A stretch of 7,783 nt of DNA from Nitrospirota bacterium (GCA_016222925.1 JACRQB010000106.1:1-7783); one strand, 5' to 3'. Shown: positions 1-7,280, numbered from the stretch's first letter. Made by a program: numbers and translations. Notes: generated from the letters alone by a model not told the origin.

Positions 1-213
1 GCTCAGTGGGCGAGGCAGGAGGGGGTAGACGCTCTACTCTGTACGGCTTCGCTCAAGTCGCTTGGGCAGGGGCTGCTGAGAAACGGGTTTTTTAAAATCC
101 CCGGGAATCTCAACTTCGCATATCACAGTCGATCTCCATTGGAGCTTGAGAAGATTTCTCTCGATGACTGGCATCTTATGCGTGGCGACTCTGATGCTGA
201 CCAGAACTTTTAG
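1..213 (+). CDS. C-terminal end of a GNAT/FemAB-like acyltransferase (partial)
   Basis: Frame 1 is open from the left edge to the TAG at 211-213, giving 70 residues with no start in view. The tail ends in DDWHLMRGDSDADQNF; a Trp followed shortly by a Gly-Asp-Ser-Asp acidic end is a common finish for GNAT-fold acyltransferases (FemAB-like and related) found in polysaccharide clusters. The part seen would be the last strands of the acyltransferase fold; catalytic parts lie outside the window. The next gene starts 18 bases downstream on the same strand, so the two are probably co-transcribed. In such loci this protein is thought to N- or O-acylate a sugar or peptide precursor, which is inference. 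Coding frame is secure; the family call is from a short tail only. Confidence 0.6.
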   Translation, partial: AQWARQEGVDALLCTASLKSLGQGLLRNGFFKIPGNLNFAYHSRSPLELEKISLDDWHLMRGDSDADQNF

Positions 214-231
214 AAATCATAGGAAGGCATC

Positions 232-1407
232 TTGCTTTGGCGGCCGGACAAGGAGCAGGTATCAGCGTTGAAACCTATTCGGGTCTGTCATCTGGCCTCT
301 GGGGATCTCTGGGCTGGGGCCGAGGTGCAAATTGCCACGCTCCTTCGGGCACTCAAGGCTGATCAGAGGTTTGATCTGTCGGCGATCGTGTTGAACAAGG
401 GGAGACTAGAGGAGGAGCTTGCGGCTGCGGGTATCTCGGTAACGGTCTATGATGAGTCTGCAGGCGGATGGTCAACCCTGCGCTCCCTGACCGCTCATCT
501 GCGCCGTCGCCGTCCGGACATTGTGCATTCCCATCGATACAAAGAGCATATTTTAGGTGCCTTTGCCGCAAAACTATCGCACAATTCACTAGTGGTCCAA
601 ACTTACCATGGATTGGATGAGCATCTTCACGGCTGGGCCGCAGTGAAGATGGGAGCCTATGCCACAATCAATACGATTGTAGGAAAAGTCGCCGGGCACG
701 GATTTGTAGGCGTGTCAGAAGAAATTGCCGCGATACTCCGGTGTCGGTATGCGACAGGAAAGGTCAGCTGTATCAGAAACGGTGTCGATTTAACGCGTGT
801 GAAAACGACACGCAGCGGTGCCCATCTGCGTAAGCAGTTAGGTATTTCGTCCAATGAGTTTGTGATTGGATCAGTGGGGCGCCTGACCCCGGTCAAGGGG
901 CTTGAATACTTAATACGGGCCGTATCTAAGAATAGAGAACCCCAGAAGAGGAAGTTAGTGATTGTCGGCGATGGTCCGTTAAGGCCTGCACTGGAAGGGC
1001 TTGCGAGGGAAGTCGGTGTTGCAGGACGCGTACTGTTCTTGGGCGCCAGAAATGATGTGTACGACCTGATGGGAGTGTTTGATGTCTTGGCATTGCCATC
1101 TCTCCATGAAGGTGTTCCGATGGTCTTACTGGAGGCGATGGCGATGGCCGTGCCGATCATTGCGAGCCGTGTAGGAGGGATTCCGGAGATCTTGGATGAC
1201 GAGCAAGGAGCCCTCCTGGTGCAGGCCCGAGATGTCGACGTACTCGCGGATGCTATTGAGACGATGGCGAATGATGAGGTGTTGCGCAATCGGTTGCGAA
1301 AGGCCGCGCGCGCGCGAGTCGAGTCACACTTTTCTATTGAGCGGACGGCAGCGCTGACAGGCGATTTATATTGTGAGCTGATAGGTAACGCGAGAGTACC
1401 TGCGTGA
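232..1407 (+). CDS. Glycosyltransferase, GT4 family (GT-B fold)
   Basis: A 391-residue cytoplasmic GT-B enzyme of normal family length, expected to move a sugar from a nucleotide donor onto a growing glycan. The N-terminal acceptor domain opens with IRVCHLASGDLWAGAEVQ (about residues 16-33), with a glycine-rich loop and the DIVHSHRYKEH segment near 96-106. The C-terminal donor domain has IRNGVD (181-186), GSVGRLTPVKGLEYL (213-227), VIVGDGPL (243-250) and the GT4 retaining-enzyme EX7E pair, Glu293 and Glu301 in EGVPMVLLE, followed by GGIPEI. The TTG at 232 sits four bases after AGGAAGG (221-227). A second in-frame TTG at 268, just before LKPIRVCH, fits the usual family start better and has AAGGAG at 250-255, so the true start may be 268. 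The stop overlaps the next gene by four bases. Donor and acceptor sugars cannot be read from the sequence. Confidence 0.92.
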   Translation: MLWRPDKEQVSALKPIRVCHLASGDLWAGAEVQIATLLRALKADQRFDLSAIVLNKGRLEEELAAAGISVTVYDESAGGWSTLRSLTAHLRRRRPDIVHSHRYKEHILGAFAAKLSHNSLVVQTYHGLDEHLHGWAAVKMGAYATINTIVGKVAGHGFVGVSEEIAAILRCRYATGKVSCIRNGVDLTRVKTTRSGAHLRKQLGISSNEFVIGSVGRLTPVKGLEYLIRAVSKNREPQKRKLVIVGDGPLRPALEGLAREVGVAGRVLFLGARNDVYDLMGVFDVLALPSLHEGVPMVLLEAMAMAVPIIASRVGGIPEILDDEQGALLVQARDVDVLADAIETMANDEVLRNRLRKAARARVESHFSIERTAALTGDLYCELIGNARVPA

Positions 1408-2609
1408 TTGTTTGCCATATTTGGGATGCAGATTATCCTTGGGATGTCCGGGTCGAAAAAGTATGCGACTCGCTTGCGAAGAAGCATGTCGTCCATCTCG
1501 TTTGTCGGAATTCAAAGCGACGTCCGAGTTATGAGCAAACGAAACACTTTCATATTCATCGCCTCCCGGCGCTGTCTCACAGTTGGGGACGGCTGAATAA
1601 CCTCATCGGTTTTCCGGCTTTTTGCAATCCGCTTTGGATCTATCATATCTGGCGAACGGTTCGAAAAGTGAAAGCGGACGTGATCATCGTCCGGGATCTA
1701 CCGTTGGCGTTGACGGCAATCGGAAGCGGCCGCCTCCTGGGCATTCCTGTGGTCGTCGACATGGCCGAGAACTATCCGGCTATGATTCAAGATCTATGGG
1801 ATCGAAGTGGGTTCTCAATTCTTAATCTGGTGGTTAGAAATCCACATATCATTCGCCTGGTCGAACATCTCAGTCTTCGGTGGTGCGACCATATTATCGT
1901 GGTGGTCGAGGAATCCCGCGATCGCCTTCTGAACGCCGGCGTTCCCGCAGAAAAAATCTCACTCGTCATCAATACCCCGACGTCTGCGCGATGGGAGGAA
2001 GCGCCGAGTTCGTATGATGGTGTGGTGACAAGAGATTCAAACAGTTTGGTGCTGGTCTATTTGGGGTTATTGGAATGGCCACGTGGGATCGAGACGGCTA
2101 TTCGAGCTATGCCGATTATCCGCGAGCGGATTCCTGGCGTGCGGCTTCTCATCGTAGGCACGGGACGGCACGAGAATGATTTTAAGCGGCTTGTGGCTGA
2201 ATTGCATTTACTGGAACACGTCACATTCCTAGGCTGGCTCGACTATGTTTCTGCCATTCGTGTCATTCTGGAATCGGACATTGGTTTGGTTCCCCACCAC
2301 GCTACTGAGAGTTGGAACACGACCGTTCCCAATAAATTATTTGATTATATGTCGATGGGGAAACCTGTGATCGTATCAAATGCAAAGCCGACAGAACGCA
2401 TCGTCGAGGAAGAGCGATGCGGGCTGGTATTTCCGGACAGAGACTTCGATGAATTCGCGCGTGCCGTTCTTACGTTGGAGCAGGCAAGTATGAGGGAAGA
2501 AATGGGGCGGAATGGGAAGGCTGCGATCGCCGAGAAATATAATTGGACGGTCGATGAGCTGCGGTTATTCCAGGCGCTAGACCACGTCGCTAAAGGAAGG
2601 GAACGATAA
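1404..2609 (+). CDS. Glycosyltransferase, GT4-like (WbuB/WcaI type)
   Basis: A 401-residue GT-B glycosyltransferase. It begins at GTG 1404, whose GTGA overlaps the TGA of the previous gene, a typical sign of translational coupling; the start MIVCHIWDADYPWDVRVEKVC puts the first Rossmann strand right at the N-terminus, so no upstream extension is needed. Visible landmarks are ADVIIVRDLPL (91-101), VVVDMAENYP (116-125), the second-domain opening LVYLGLLEWPRGIETAI (about 217-233), RLLIVGTG (247-254), VTFLGWLDY (273-281) and VPNKLFDYMSMGKPVIVS (298-315). The last segment replaces the usual EX7E loop with the PNKLFDYM form seen in WbuB-like enzymes that transfer amino sugars. It should act in the cytoplasm on a lipid-linked intermediate. 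Four bases separate its stop from the amidotransferase. The exact sugar is unknown. Confidence 0.92.
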   Translation: MIVCHIWDADYPWDVRVEKVCDSLAKKHVVHLVCRNSKRRPSYEQTKHFHIHRLPALSHSWGRLNNLIGFPAFCNPLWIYHIWRTVRKVKADVIIVRDLPLALTAIGSGRLLGIPVVVDMAENYPAMIQDLWDRSGFSILNLVVRNPHIIRLVEHLSLRWCDHIIVVVEESRDRLLNAGVPAEKISLVINTPTSARWEEAPSSYDGVVTRDSNSLVLVYLGLLEWPRGIETAIRAMPIIRERIPGVRLLIVGTGRHENDFKRLVAELHLLEHVTFLGWLDYVSAIRVILESDIGLVPHHATESWNTTVPNKLFDYMSMGKPVIVSNAKPTERIVEEERCGLVFPDRDFDEFARAVLTLEQASMREEMGRNGKAAIAEKYNWTVDELRLFQALDHVAKGRER

Positions 2610-2613
2610 TCGT

Positions 2614-4245
2614 ATGTGCGGTATTGTCGGCATGCTCGATATGAAGGGCCGCACCGTGGATCCATCGTGGATTGATGCCATGAATGACTCAATCATCCAC
2701 CGTGGTCCCGACGACAGCGGAACCTATGTCCGAGGAAGCATGGGACTTGGGATGCGGCGCCTTTCCATTATTGATGTGGCCGGCGGCCATCAGCCGGTCT
2801 ACAGCGAAGATAAAAGCGTCTGTGTTGTTTTTAATGGAGAAATCTATAATCATCTCGAACTGCGGCGAGATCTTGAACAGGCCGGGCATCGATTCTACAC
2901 GAACAGCGACTCGGAAACACTGGTTCATCTCTATGAGCAGTACGGGGTGGATGGTGTCGCAAAGCTTCGCGGCATGTTTGCGTACGCGCTTTGGGATGAA
3001 AGGGCTGAGCAGCTTCTGTTGGCCAGAGATCGTGTAGGCATCAAGCCGCTGTATTACACCTTCCTCGATGGCCGTCTGGCATTTGCTTCTGAGCTGAAAG
3101 CGCTCATTCGGCTTCCTTGGCTACAGCAGACAATCAATCCTGCCGCGATCGAGCGGTATTTGGCTTTTCTCTATGTTCCCGGCCCGGAGACTATCTATCA
3201 GGATGTGCTTGAACTGCCTCCGGCTCATGTACTCGTACAGAAGGGTGGACGAACGTCGATTCACCGCTATTGGACGTTGAAGTATCAGTCCCGCGCTGAC
3301 ATCCAGATTGGTGAATGGACGGAGCGTGTGCTTCATCAGTTTCGTGACAGCGTAAAAAGTCACTTGATTAGCGAAGTGCCCTTAGGCGCATTTCTATCCG
3401 GCGGGATTGATTCGAGCGCGATCGTCGCGGCGATGGCCTTGGAGTCGCCGAAGCCCGTGGCGACGTTTTCGATCGGACACGAGGGGAAAGGAGCCTTTCA
3501 GGACGAGCGGCAATACGCTCGAATAGTCGCCGATCGCTACCGGACAGACCATCATGAGTTTGTTGTATCCGCAGATATTCTAGGTATTCTTCCGACGCTG
3601 GTTGCGTGTTTTGATCAGCCATTTGCGGACTCTTCTGCGATTCCCAACTACTACATTACCAAGCTGACGAGGCAGCATGTGACCGTGGCCTTATCGGGAT
3701 TAGGAGGAGATGAGATAGGGGGAGGATATGAGCGCTACCTGGGCATGCAGTGGGCAGAATATTTTCGAAAGCTTCCGCCTCTTGCACGAGGGTTATTCGG
3801 AGAATATTGGGCACATCGATTGCCGGACTCTCCAACCGGTCATCCGGGCATGAGCCGTATTAAACGATTTCTTTCTTCTGCGGCAAATCCAAAGGCTGAA
3901 CGCTATGCTGCCTTCATTATGGCGCATTCCATTTCTGAACGGGCACGGATTCTCGCACCTGACTTTCATGCCGGTGCCAAGCCGGAGTCCTCGAATGAGA
4001 TGGTCGAGGCCATATTTCATTCTCCTGACGCCGATAGTTTACTGCACTATCTGTTGCTTTGTGATATGCAGCTGTATCTTCCTGGTGATTTGTTGATGCT
4101 GACGGATCGAGTGAGTATGCTCCATTCGTTAGAAGTGCGGGTGCCGTTTCTCGATCATTTCGGGACCTATTGCCGTCCAGCATCCTTGACCGTAAGAAGC
4201 TTGGGTTTTCTGTTCCGATGGCATTGTGGTTGCGTACTGATCTGA
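2614..4245 (+). CDS. asnB: Asparagine synthase-type glutamine amidotransferase, C-terminus lost to deletion/frameshift
   Basis: A class II glutamine amidotransferase fused to an adenylating synthase domain. Residues 1-200 are the glutaminase: Cys2 of MCGIVG is the nucleophile, with RRLSIID (48-54), FNGEIYNH (73-80) and SDSE (98-101) supplying the conserved Arg, Asn and Asp. Residues 230 onward are the ATP-pyrophosphatase domain with the PP-loop LSGGIDSS (261-268) and SGLGGDE (361-367). The ATG follows AAGGAAGGGA (2593-2602), four bases after the preceding gene. The family pattern holds up to LEVRVPFLDH (ending at residue 515, base 4158); the remaining 28 residues are out of frame and resemble nothing. 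The real C-terminus resumes in another frame at 4161. In polysaccharide loci such proteins are thought to amidate a sugar acid rather than make asparagine. As read, the product is probably inactive. Confidence 0.85.
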   Translation: MCGIVGMLDMKGRTVDPSWIDAMNDSIIHRGPDDSGTYVRGSMGLGMRRLSIIDVAGGHQPVYSEDKSVCVVFNGEIYNHLELRRDLEQAGHRFYTNSDSETLVHLYEQYGVDGVAKLRGMFAYALWDERAEQLLLARDRVGIKPLYYTFLDGRLAFASELKALIRLPWLQQTINPAAIERYLAFLYVPGPETIYQDVLELPPAHVLVQKGGRTSIHRYWTLKYQSRADIQIGEWTERVLHQFRDSVKSHLISEVPLGAFLSGGIDSSAIVAAMALESPKPVATFSIGHEGKGAFQDERQYARIVADRYRTDHHEFVVSADILGILPTLVACFDQPFADSSAIPNYYITKLTRQHVTVALSGLGGDEIGGGYERYLGMQWAEYFRKLPPLARGLFGEYWAHRLPDSPTGHPGMSRIKRFLSSAANPKAERYAAFIMAHSISERARILAPDFHAGAKPESSNEMVEAIFHSPDADSLLHYLLLCDMQLYLPGDLLMLTDRVSMLHSLEVRVPFLDHFGTYCRPASLTVRSLGFLFRWHCGCVLI

Positions 4246-4421
4246 AGTCACTTCTCTGTGACGTCCTTTCGAAGGACGCGCTTAAAACTGTTGGGTATCT
4301 TGAATATGTCGAGATTGAAAAGTTGATTTCCGAGCATCTTTCCGGAACTGCCAATCATGAGAGTAAATTATGGGCGTTGATCAATTTGGTTCTTTGGGAG
4401 CAACAGCGTCGGAAAAACTAA
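4161..4421 (+). pseudogene. 3' remnant of the amidotransferase gene, out of frame
   Basis: Frame 3 from 4161 reads RDLLPSSILDRKKLGFSVPM, the exact continuation expected of an asparagine synthase C-terminus, and runs to the TAA at 4419-4421 (ending WEQQRRKN). It is not an independent gene: there is no ribosome binding site before the TTG at 4170 and the segment has no separate fold. Family members normally have about 28-30 residues between VPFLDH and this LLP segment, covering a helix and a conserved Lys-containing stretch (the KYLLK-like motif, where the E. coli AsnB active-site lysine lies). Here only two bases (4159-4160) stand between them. The simplest reading is one internal loss of roughly 80-90 bases, of length 3n+1, in the chromosome or in the assembly. 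Confidence 0.82.
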
Positions 4422-4453
4422 TTCATAGCTTTGCGACCGAAGATCGCCGGTTA

Positions 4454-4477
4454 AGATTCATGCACCCTCATGATTCT
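4454..4477 (+). terminator. Weak hairpin downstream of the amidotransferase gene
   Basis: The arms AGATTCATG (4454-4462) and CATGATTCT (4469-4477) pair over nine positions with one T-T mismatch and a six-base loop. There is no T-run after it, so it is a poor intrinsic terminator; it is the only hairpin just behind the stop of this gene. Confidence 0.2.
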
Positions 4478-4570
4478 CCTTCAGTTTGAACGGCGAGTTG
4501 AATCAACCGTCACACAGCAGTCTCGCCTGAGATGGTGAGTCCGTCCGCCTTTTGGATTCTAGTGAAGGTT

Positions 4571-4594
4571 TTGCAGGTTACTTGCAAGGTAGGG
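4571..4594 (+). promoter_or_regulatory. Ribosome binding site of the O-antigen ligase gene, beside a small inverted repeat
   Basis: AAGGTAGGG (4586-4594) lies seven bases before ATG 4602 and decides that start. Its left end overlaps the inverted repeat TTGCA (4571-4575) / TGCAA (4583-4587), which could partly hide the site. I see no convincing -35/-10 pair in 4422-4601. Confidence 0.45.
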
Positions 4595-4601
4595 TTTAAT
4601 A

Positions 4602-5972
4602 ATGGCGTCTATTGAGTCAAATGACGCTTGTACGGCGCACCGTGAAAAGCCAATAGGTAGGCATATGTCGCCTCGATTCCGGCAGGACAAGTCCGTGAAT
4701 GTCCCCAGGACGACTGAGAAAGGGACGATCGCAACATGGTTTATCCATTCCTATATATGGCTCGATCTTGTCCGTCCGAGTTTTGTCTGGCATTTCCCGA
4801 AACTTCTTTCCACTGTGCTCTTGGTTAGTTGGTTGCTCCAACCTGATAAGCGCATGCCGAGACAACTTCTTTTGATGTTGTGTTTCCTCGGTGTCATGGT
4901 CATCGATGTTCCGATAGCACAAAACACCTTTGCGACTGTATGGACGAGTTATGGAATGGCGGTTCTTTTTTTGGGGCTGTGTTTGCCGCTTGTGCAGTTC
5001 ATTAATTCAATCGCCAGATTTCAAGCCATAATGCATTCATTGATGGGGATCTTTGTCGTGATCGGGGCATGGGCCTCGTTTCACCGAGGCTATGGGCCTG
5101 CGGCTGCAGACGGTGGTCAGGATGAAAATTATGTCACGGCTTGCATGGTCATGGGGCTTCCTTTGTTCTTGTACTCGTATCTTGCGGCAGAAACTCGTCG
5201 AAAAAGGATTCTCTATCTCGCTCCGATTCCCATTTTGTTGCTGGCCGTTGTCGTGGCAGAAAATCCGTCTCGGGGGGGCTTTATCGGGTTCATATGTGTC
5301 ATCGGTTACATGGTTTTTTATTCCAGGCGCCGCATCGCCGCCCTGATCAGCATCGGCGTTTTGGCGCTGGTGGTCGGGGTAATGGCCGGCGCCACGTACT
5401 GGCAGGAAATAGGAACGATTACCGATACGGAAACAGGAACAGCCGACCATCGGAAAGACTTATGGCGTATCGCAACGTATATGTTCATGAGCTACCCATT
5501 GACGGGAGTCGGACCTAATAACTTTCGCTGGAGGATTCAGGAATTTGAGACAAGCGAGATTATCCAGAAGTACGGACACTCATTGGGTGGCAGTGCGTTT
5601 ACCCATTCATTATATTTTGAGCTTCTGGCTGAGCTCGGAATCGCCGGCGTTATTATCTTTGGGCTCCTCGTCGCGCAGAACTTCCGTGATCTTTCACGAA
5701 TTAAAGCAGGGGTTCGGACGATGCTGGATCGAGAATCTTCGGTAATACGTATGGGAGAGCCTCTCGCTCCGCATGTTACATCGCCAGGCATGCTGAAGCT
5801 TGTTCACTGTTACGCGCACGGATTGACTGCTTCCCTCATTGCATTTTTGGTCTGCAGCGCATTCATCAGTACATTATATTACAGCTATTGGTGGCTGTAC
5901 AGTGCGTTGATTGCTAGTTTTAGGTTGGTGTTTGAGAGGATGGTTCAAATACCTCCTCGTGAATCAAAGTAA
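4602..5972 (+). CDS. O-antigen ligase / Wzy-type polymerase (Wzy_C family membrane protein)
   Basis: A 456-residue polytopic inner-membrane protein that would join glycan units or transfer them to an acceptor at the periplasmic face. About the first 45 residues are hydrophilic, then roughly ten to eleven hydrophobic segments follow (for example near 66-80, 88-105, 115-137, 146-160, 180-195, 203-220, 224-240, 245-263, 341-358 and 405-440). The Wzy_C signature is clear: NPSRGGFIGF (221-230), a large periplasmic loop with DHRKDLWR (282-289) and YPLTGVGPNNF (298-308), then FTHSLYFELLAELGIAG (333-349). The conserved Arg and His in that loop are the expected functional residues. ATG 4602 has a good ribosome binding site; an internal ATG at residue 22 is possible but less supported. 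Ligase versus polymerase cannot be told from sequence alone. The gene is intact, unlike its two neighbours. Confidence 0.88.
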   Translation: MASIESNDACTAHREKPIGRHMSPRFRQDKSVNVPRTTEKGTIATWFIHSYIWLDLVRPSFVWHFPKLLSTVLLVSWLLQPDKRMPRQLLLMLCFLGVMVIDVPIAQNTFATVWTSYGMAVLFLGLCLPLVQFINSIARFQAIMHSLMGIFVVIGAWASFHRGYGPAAADGGQDENYVTACMVMGLPLFLYSYLAAETRRKRILYLAPIPILLLAVVVAENPSRGGFIGFICVIGYMVFYSRRRIAALISIGVLALVVGVMAGATYWQEIGTITDTETGTADHRKDLWRIATYMFMSYPLTGVGPNNFRWRIQEFETSEIIQKYGHSLGGSAFTHSLYFELLAELGIAGVIIFGLLVAQNFRDLSRIKAGVRTMLDRESSVIRMGEPLAPHVTSPGMLKLVHCYAHGLTASLIAFLVCSAFISTLYYSYWWLYSALIASFRLVFERMVQIPPRESK

Positions 5973-6073
5973 TGCGGAAGCTTGGTTTTCTGGTAGTTCA
6001 TCTTGAACCATTTGACGGTTGGCATTCATCAGACTTGTGTGGCTCTCAGATTATCGTGGGACGATATAGCTGA
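5972..6073 (+). CDS. Doubtful 33-codon reading frame coupled to the ligase stop
   Basis: An ATG at 5972 overlaps the TAA of the ligase by one base (TAATG) and opens a frame reading MRKLGFLVVHLEPFDGWHSS and on to a TGA at 6071-6073. The opening looks like the first beta-strand of a larger enzyme, and the stop/start overlap suits translational coupling, but there is no Shine-Dalgarno sequence and no recognisable domain. It may be the start of a gene whose remainder was lost, or chance. The rest of the gap to 6177 holds no gene I can support. Confidence 0.15.
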   Translation: MRKLGFLVVHLEPFDGWHSSDLCGSQIIVGRYS

Positions 6074-6177
6074 TTCTGTGCTTTTGCTGATAGACGACTA
6101 GGGCGCCAGGCACAAAATAGACCGGTCACGTTCTTTGGCAGGTAAATGCTTTACGCGAGTTGTGTCGTAGAGAGGTA

Positions 6178-6378
6178 ATGGTGGGCTATCATAACGACGA
6201 GCCTGATGGCCGAGTAGGTCGGTCACCATGGAGGGGAGGTTTGATCAATGGTCTCCTATTTTTGGCTTCCGTTTTAATAGCGATTTGCGCCGGGGAAGGA
6301 GTTGTCAGAATCTCCGGGGGTTTACCGCATTCTCCTTCTCGGGGATTCGTTCATGGAAGCGAATCAGGTCAAGTTTGA
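6178..6378 (+). pseudogene. N-terminal membrane-anchor fragment of the SGNH hydrolase gene
   Basis: Frame 1 encodes a short polar, Arg/Asp-rich head followed by one hydrophobic helix, INGLLFLASVLIAICAGEG, ending VVRI: the usual one-pass anchor in front of secreted SGNH/GDSL hydrolases from polysaccharide loci. After VVRI the frame carries about 24 unrelated residues and stops. Likely starts are ATG 6178 or GTG 6181, behind AGAGAGG (6169-6175); the spacing suits the GTG better. A TTG at 6160 extends the frame but has no ribosome binding site. The catalytic domain begins in frame 2 from about 6305, only a few codons after the helix, so the usual linker of several tens of residues is absent. I read this as the 5' part of one gene broken by an internal, out-of-frame loss around 6300-6320. 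Confidence 0.6.
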
Positions 6379-7195
6379 AGATGCCTTTGCGAGTTTGTTG
6401 GAGCGTCAGGTAGAGGGTGTGACGGGCCGCTCGATAGAGGTTATCAACGCTAGTGTAAGCGGATGGGGTACCGACGATGAGCTCACCTATCTGGTGCGAG
6501 AAGGCATCAAGTATCATCCTGATCTCGTGCTGGTTGGCATGACGCTTCACAATGATGTTCAAGATAATCAAGATGAAGAGTTTCATGTTTTTACAGATGG
6601 ACATCTTCAAGAAAAGCCGAGGCTTGAAATTTCTCTAGGAGACTTTGTCTTTCTTCAAATGAAGGAGTTTTTGGCCTCGCATTCGCATCTCTATCAGGTT
6701 CTACTTCGGGCAAAGCGGTTTTCCTGGGCTCAGCAGGAGGGGAATCGCCTCTCATCTCACGTGGCTTCACTGATTAAGAAGCAGCCCACGCTAGAAGTGG
6801 TGCAGGCGTGGGATATGACACGACACTTATTCAGGAAGATGAAGGTAGAGAGCCTGAAGCAAGAGGCGAACGTAGCGGTGTTTTTAATCCCGCTCTGGGT
6901 GCAAGTTTCTGAAGAGCGACTTAAAGGTTTTCTCACTGAGCACCAGTTATCTATAGAGCAGATTGTCCTTGATCAACCTCAGTCACAGATGAAAGCGATA
7001 GGTCAAGAAGAGCAGATTGAAATTATTGATTTGCTTCCTGATTTTCGGCGTGCTGAAAAAGAAGATCCTCAGAAGTTATATCTTCTTGATGACGGCCATT
7101 GGACAGCCGAAGGACACCGGCTTGCAGCCAATGTTGTAAAAGAACGGTTGAACTATTTGGTAGGTTGTGGGAAAGCGTATTCTGCCCCCTGCTAG
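6302..7195 (+). CDS. SGNH/GDSL-family hydrolase or acyl-esterase, separated from its N-terminal anchor
   Basis: The 297-residue frame holds a nearly complete SGNH fold. Block I is YRILLLGDSFMEA (8-20) with nucleophile Ser16; block II is SVSGWGTDDE (51-60) with Gly55; block III is VGMTLHNDVQDN (78-89) with Asn84; block V is LLDDGHWTAEGH (261-272) with the Asp263/His266 pair. All four catalytic blocks are present, so the chemistry could be hydrolysis or transfer of acetyl groups on a polysaccharide, as for AlgX/AlgJ-like proteins; the direction is inference. The frame's first start, TTG 6302, directly abuts GGAAGGAG (6294-6301), too close for normal initiation, and the next ATG (6353) would remove the catalytic Ser. 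The signal/anchor lies in frame 1 upstream. Without it the protein would stay in the cytoplasm, so the gene is probably non-functional unless the break is a sequence error. Confidence 0.75.
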   Translation: MSESPGVYRILLLGDSFMEANQVKFEDAFASLLERQVEGVTGRSIEVINASVSGWGTDDELTYLVREGIKYHPDLVLVGMTLHNDVQDNQDEEFHVFTDGHLQEKPRLEISLGDFVFLQMKEFLASHSHLYQVLLRAKRFSWAQQEGNRLSSHVASLIKKQPTLEVVQAWDMTRHLFRKMKVESLKQEANVAVFLIPLWVQVSEERLKGFLTEHQLSIEQIVLDQPQSQMKAIGQEEQIEIIDLLPDFRRAEKEDPQKLYLLDDGHWTAEGHRLAANVVKERLNYLVGCGKAYSAPC

Positions 7196-7213
7196 CTGTC
7201 AAGAATATCGAGA

Positions 7214-7280
7214 GTTCAGATGATGCTGAACAGCCATGCAGGATGCGCACAAAGGCTGTCCAGCAAGGCTGGAGCGAGGT
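7214..7280 (+). repeat. Structured intergenic repeat upstream of the IS remnant
   Basis: Several inverted repeats are packed here: GTTCAG (7214-7219) / CTGAAC (7226-7231), ACAGCC (7230-7235) / GGCTGT (7254-7259) and TCCAGC (7259-7264) / GCTGGA (7268-7273). No T-run follows, so this is not a standard terminator. The stretch from AAAGGCTGTCCAGCAAGGCT onward resembles intergenic repeat units I recall from Nitrospira genomes; that is from memory and unchecked. The repeat fuses at about 7275-7280 to the leader of the first IS copy. Confidence 0.35.

Noticed and set aside
1305..1316. Alternating CG tract of 12 bases (possible Z-DNA or slippage site)
   Set aside because: It encodes Ala-Arg-Ala-Arg in a conserved C-terminal helix of the glycosyltransferase and the frame is intact; no sign of function.
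657..1496. Long (279-codon) open frame on the minus strand
   Set aside because: It lies wholly antisense to a well-supported glycosyltransferase and its translation is low-complexity Ser/Thr/Arg/Ile without any recognisable motif; a shadow of codon bias.
4492..4527. GGCGAG / CTCGCC inverted repeat in the gap before the ligase gene
   Set aside because: Six-base arms with a 24-base loop are expected by chance and no T-run or operator-like symmetry goes with them.
5272..5278. Run of seven G as a phase-variation switch in the ligase gene
   Set aside because: The run codes for the conserved SRGG motif and the frame is intact; seven G is short for a switch and nothing else supports one.
6135..6150. 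Sigma-54-like promoter (TGGCAGG..TGCT) before the SGNH gene
   Set aside because: Only nine bases separate the GG and GC elements; the sigma-54 consensus needs ten, and the flanking bases match poorly.
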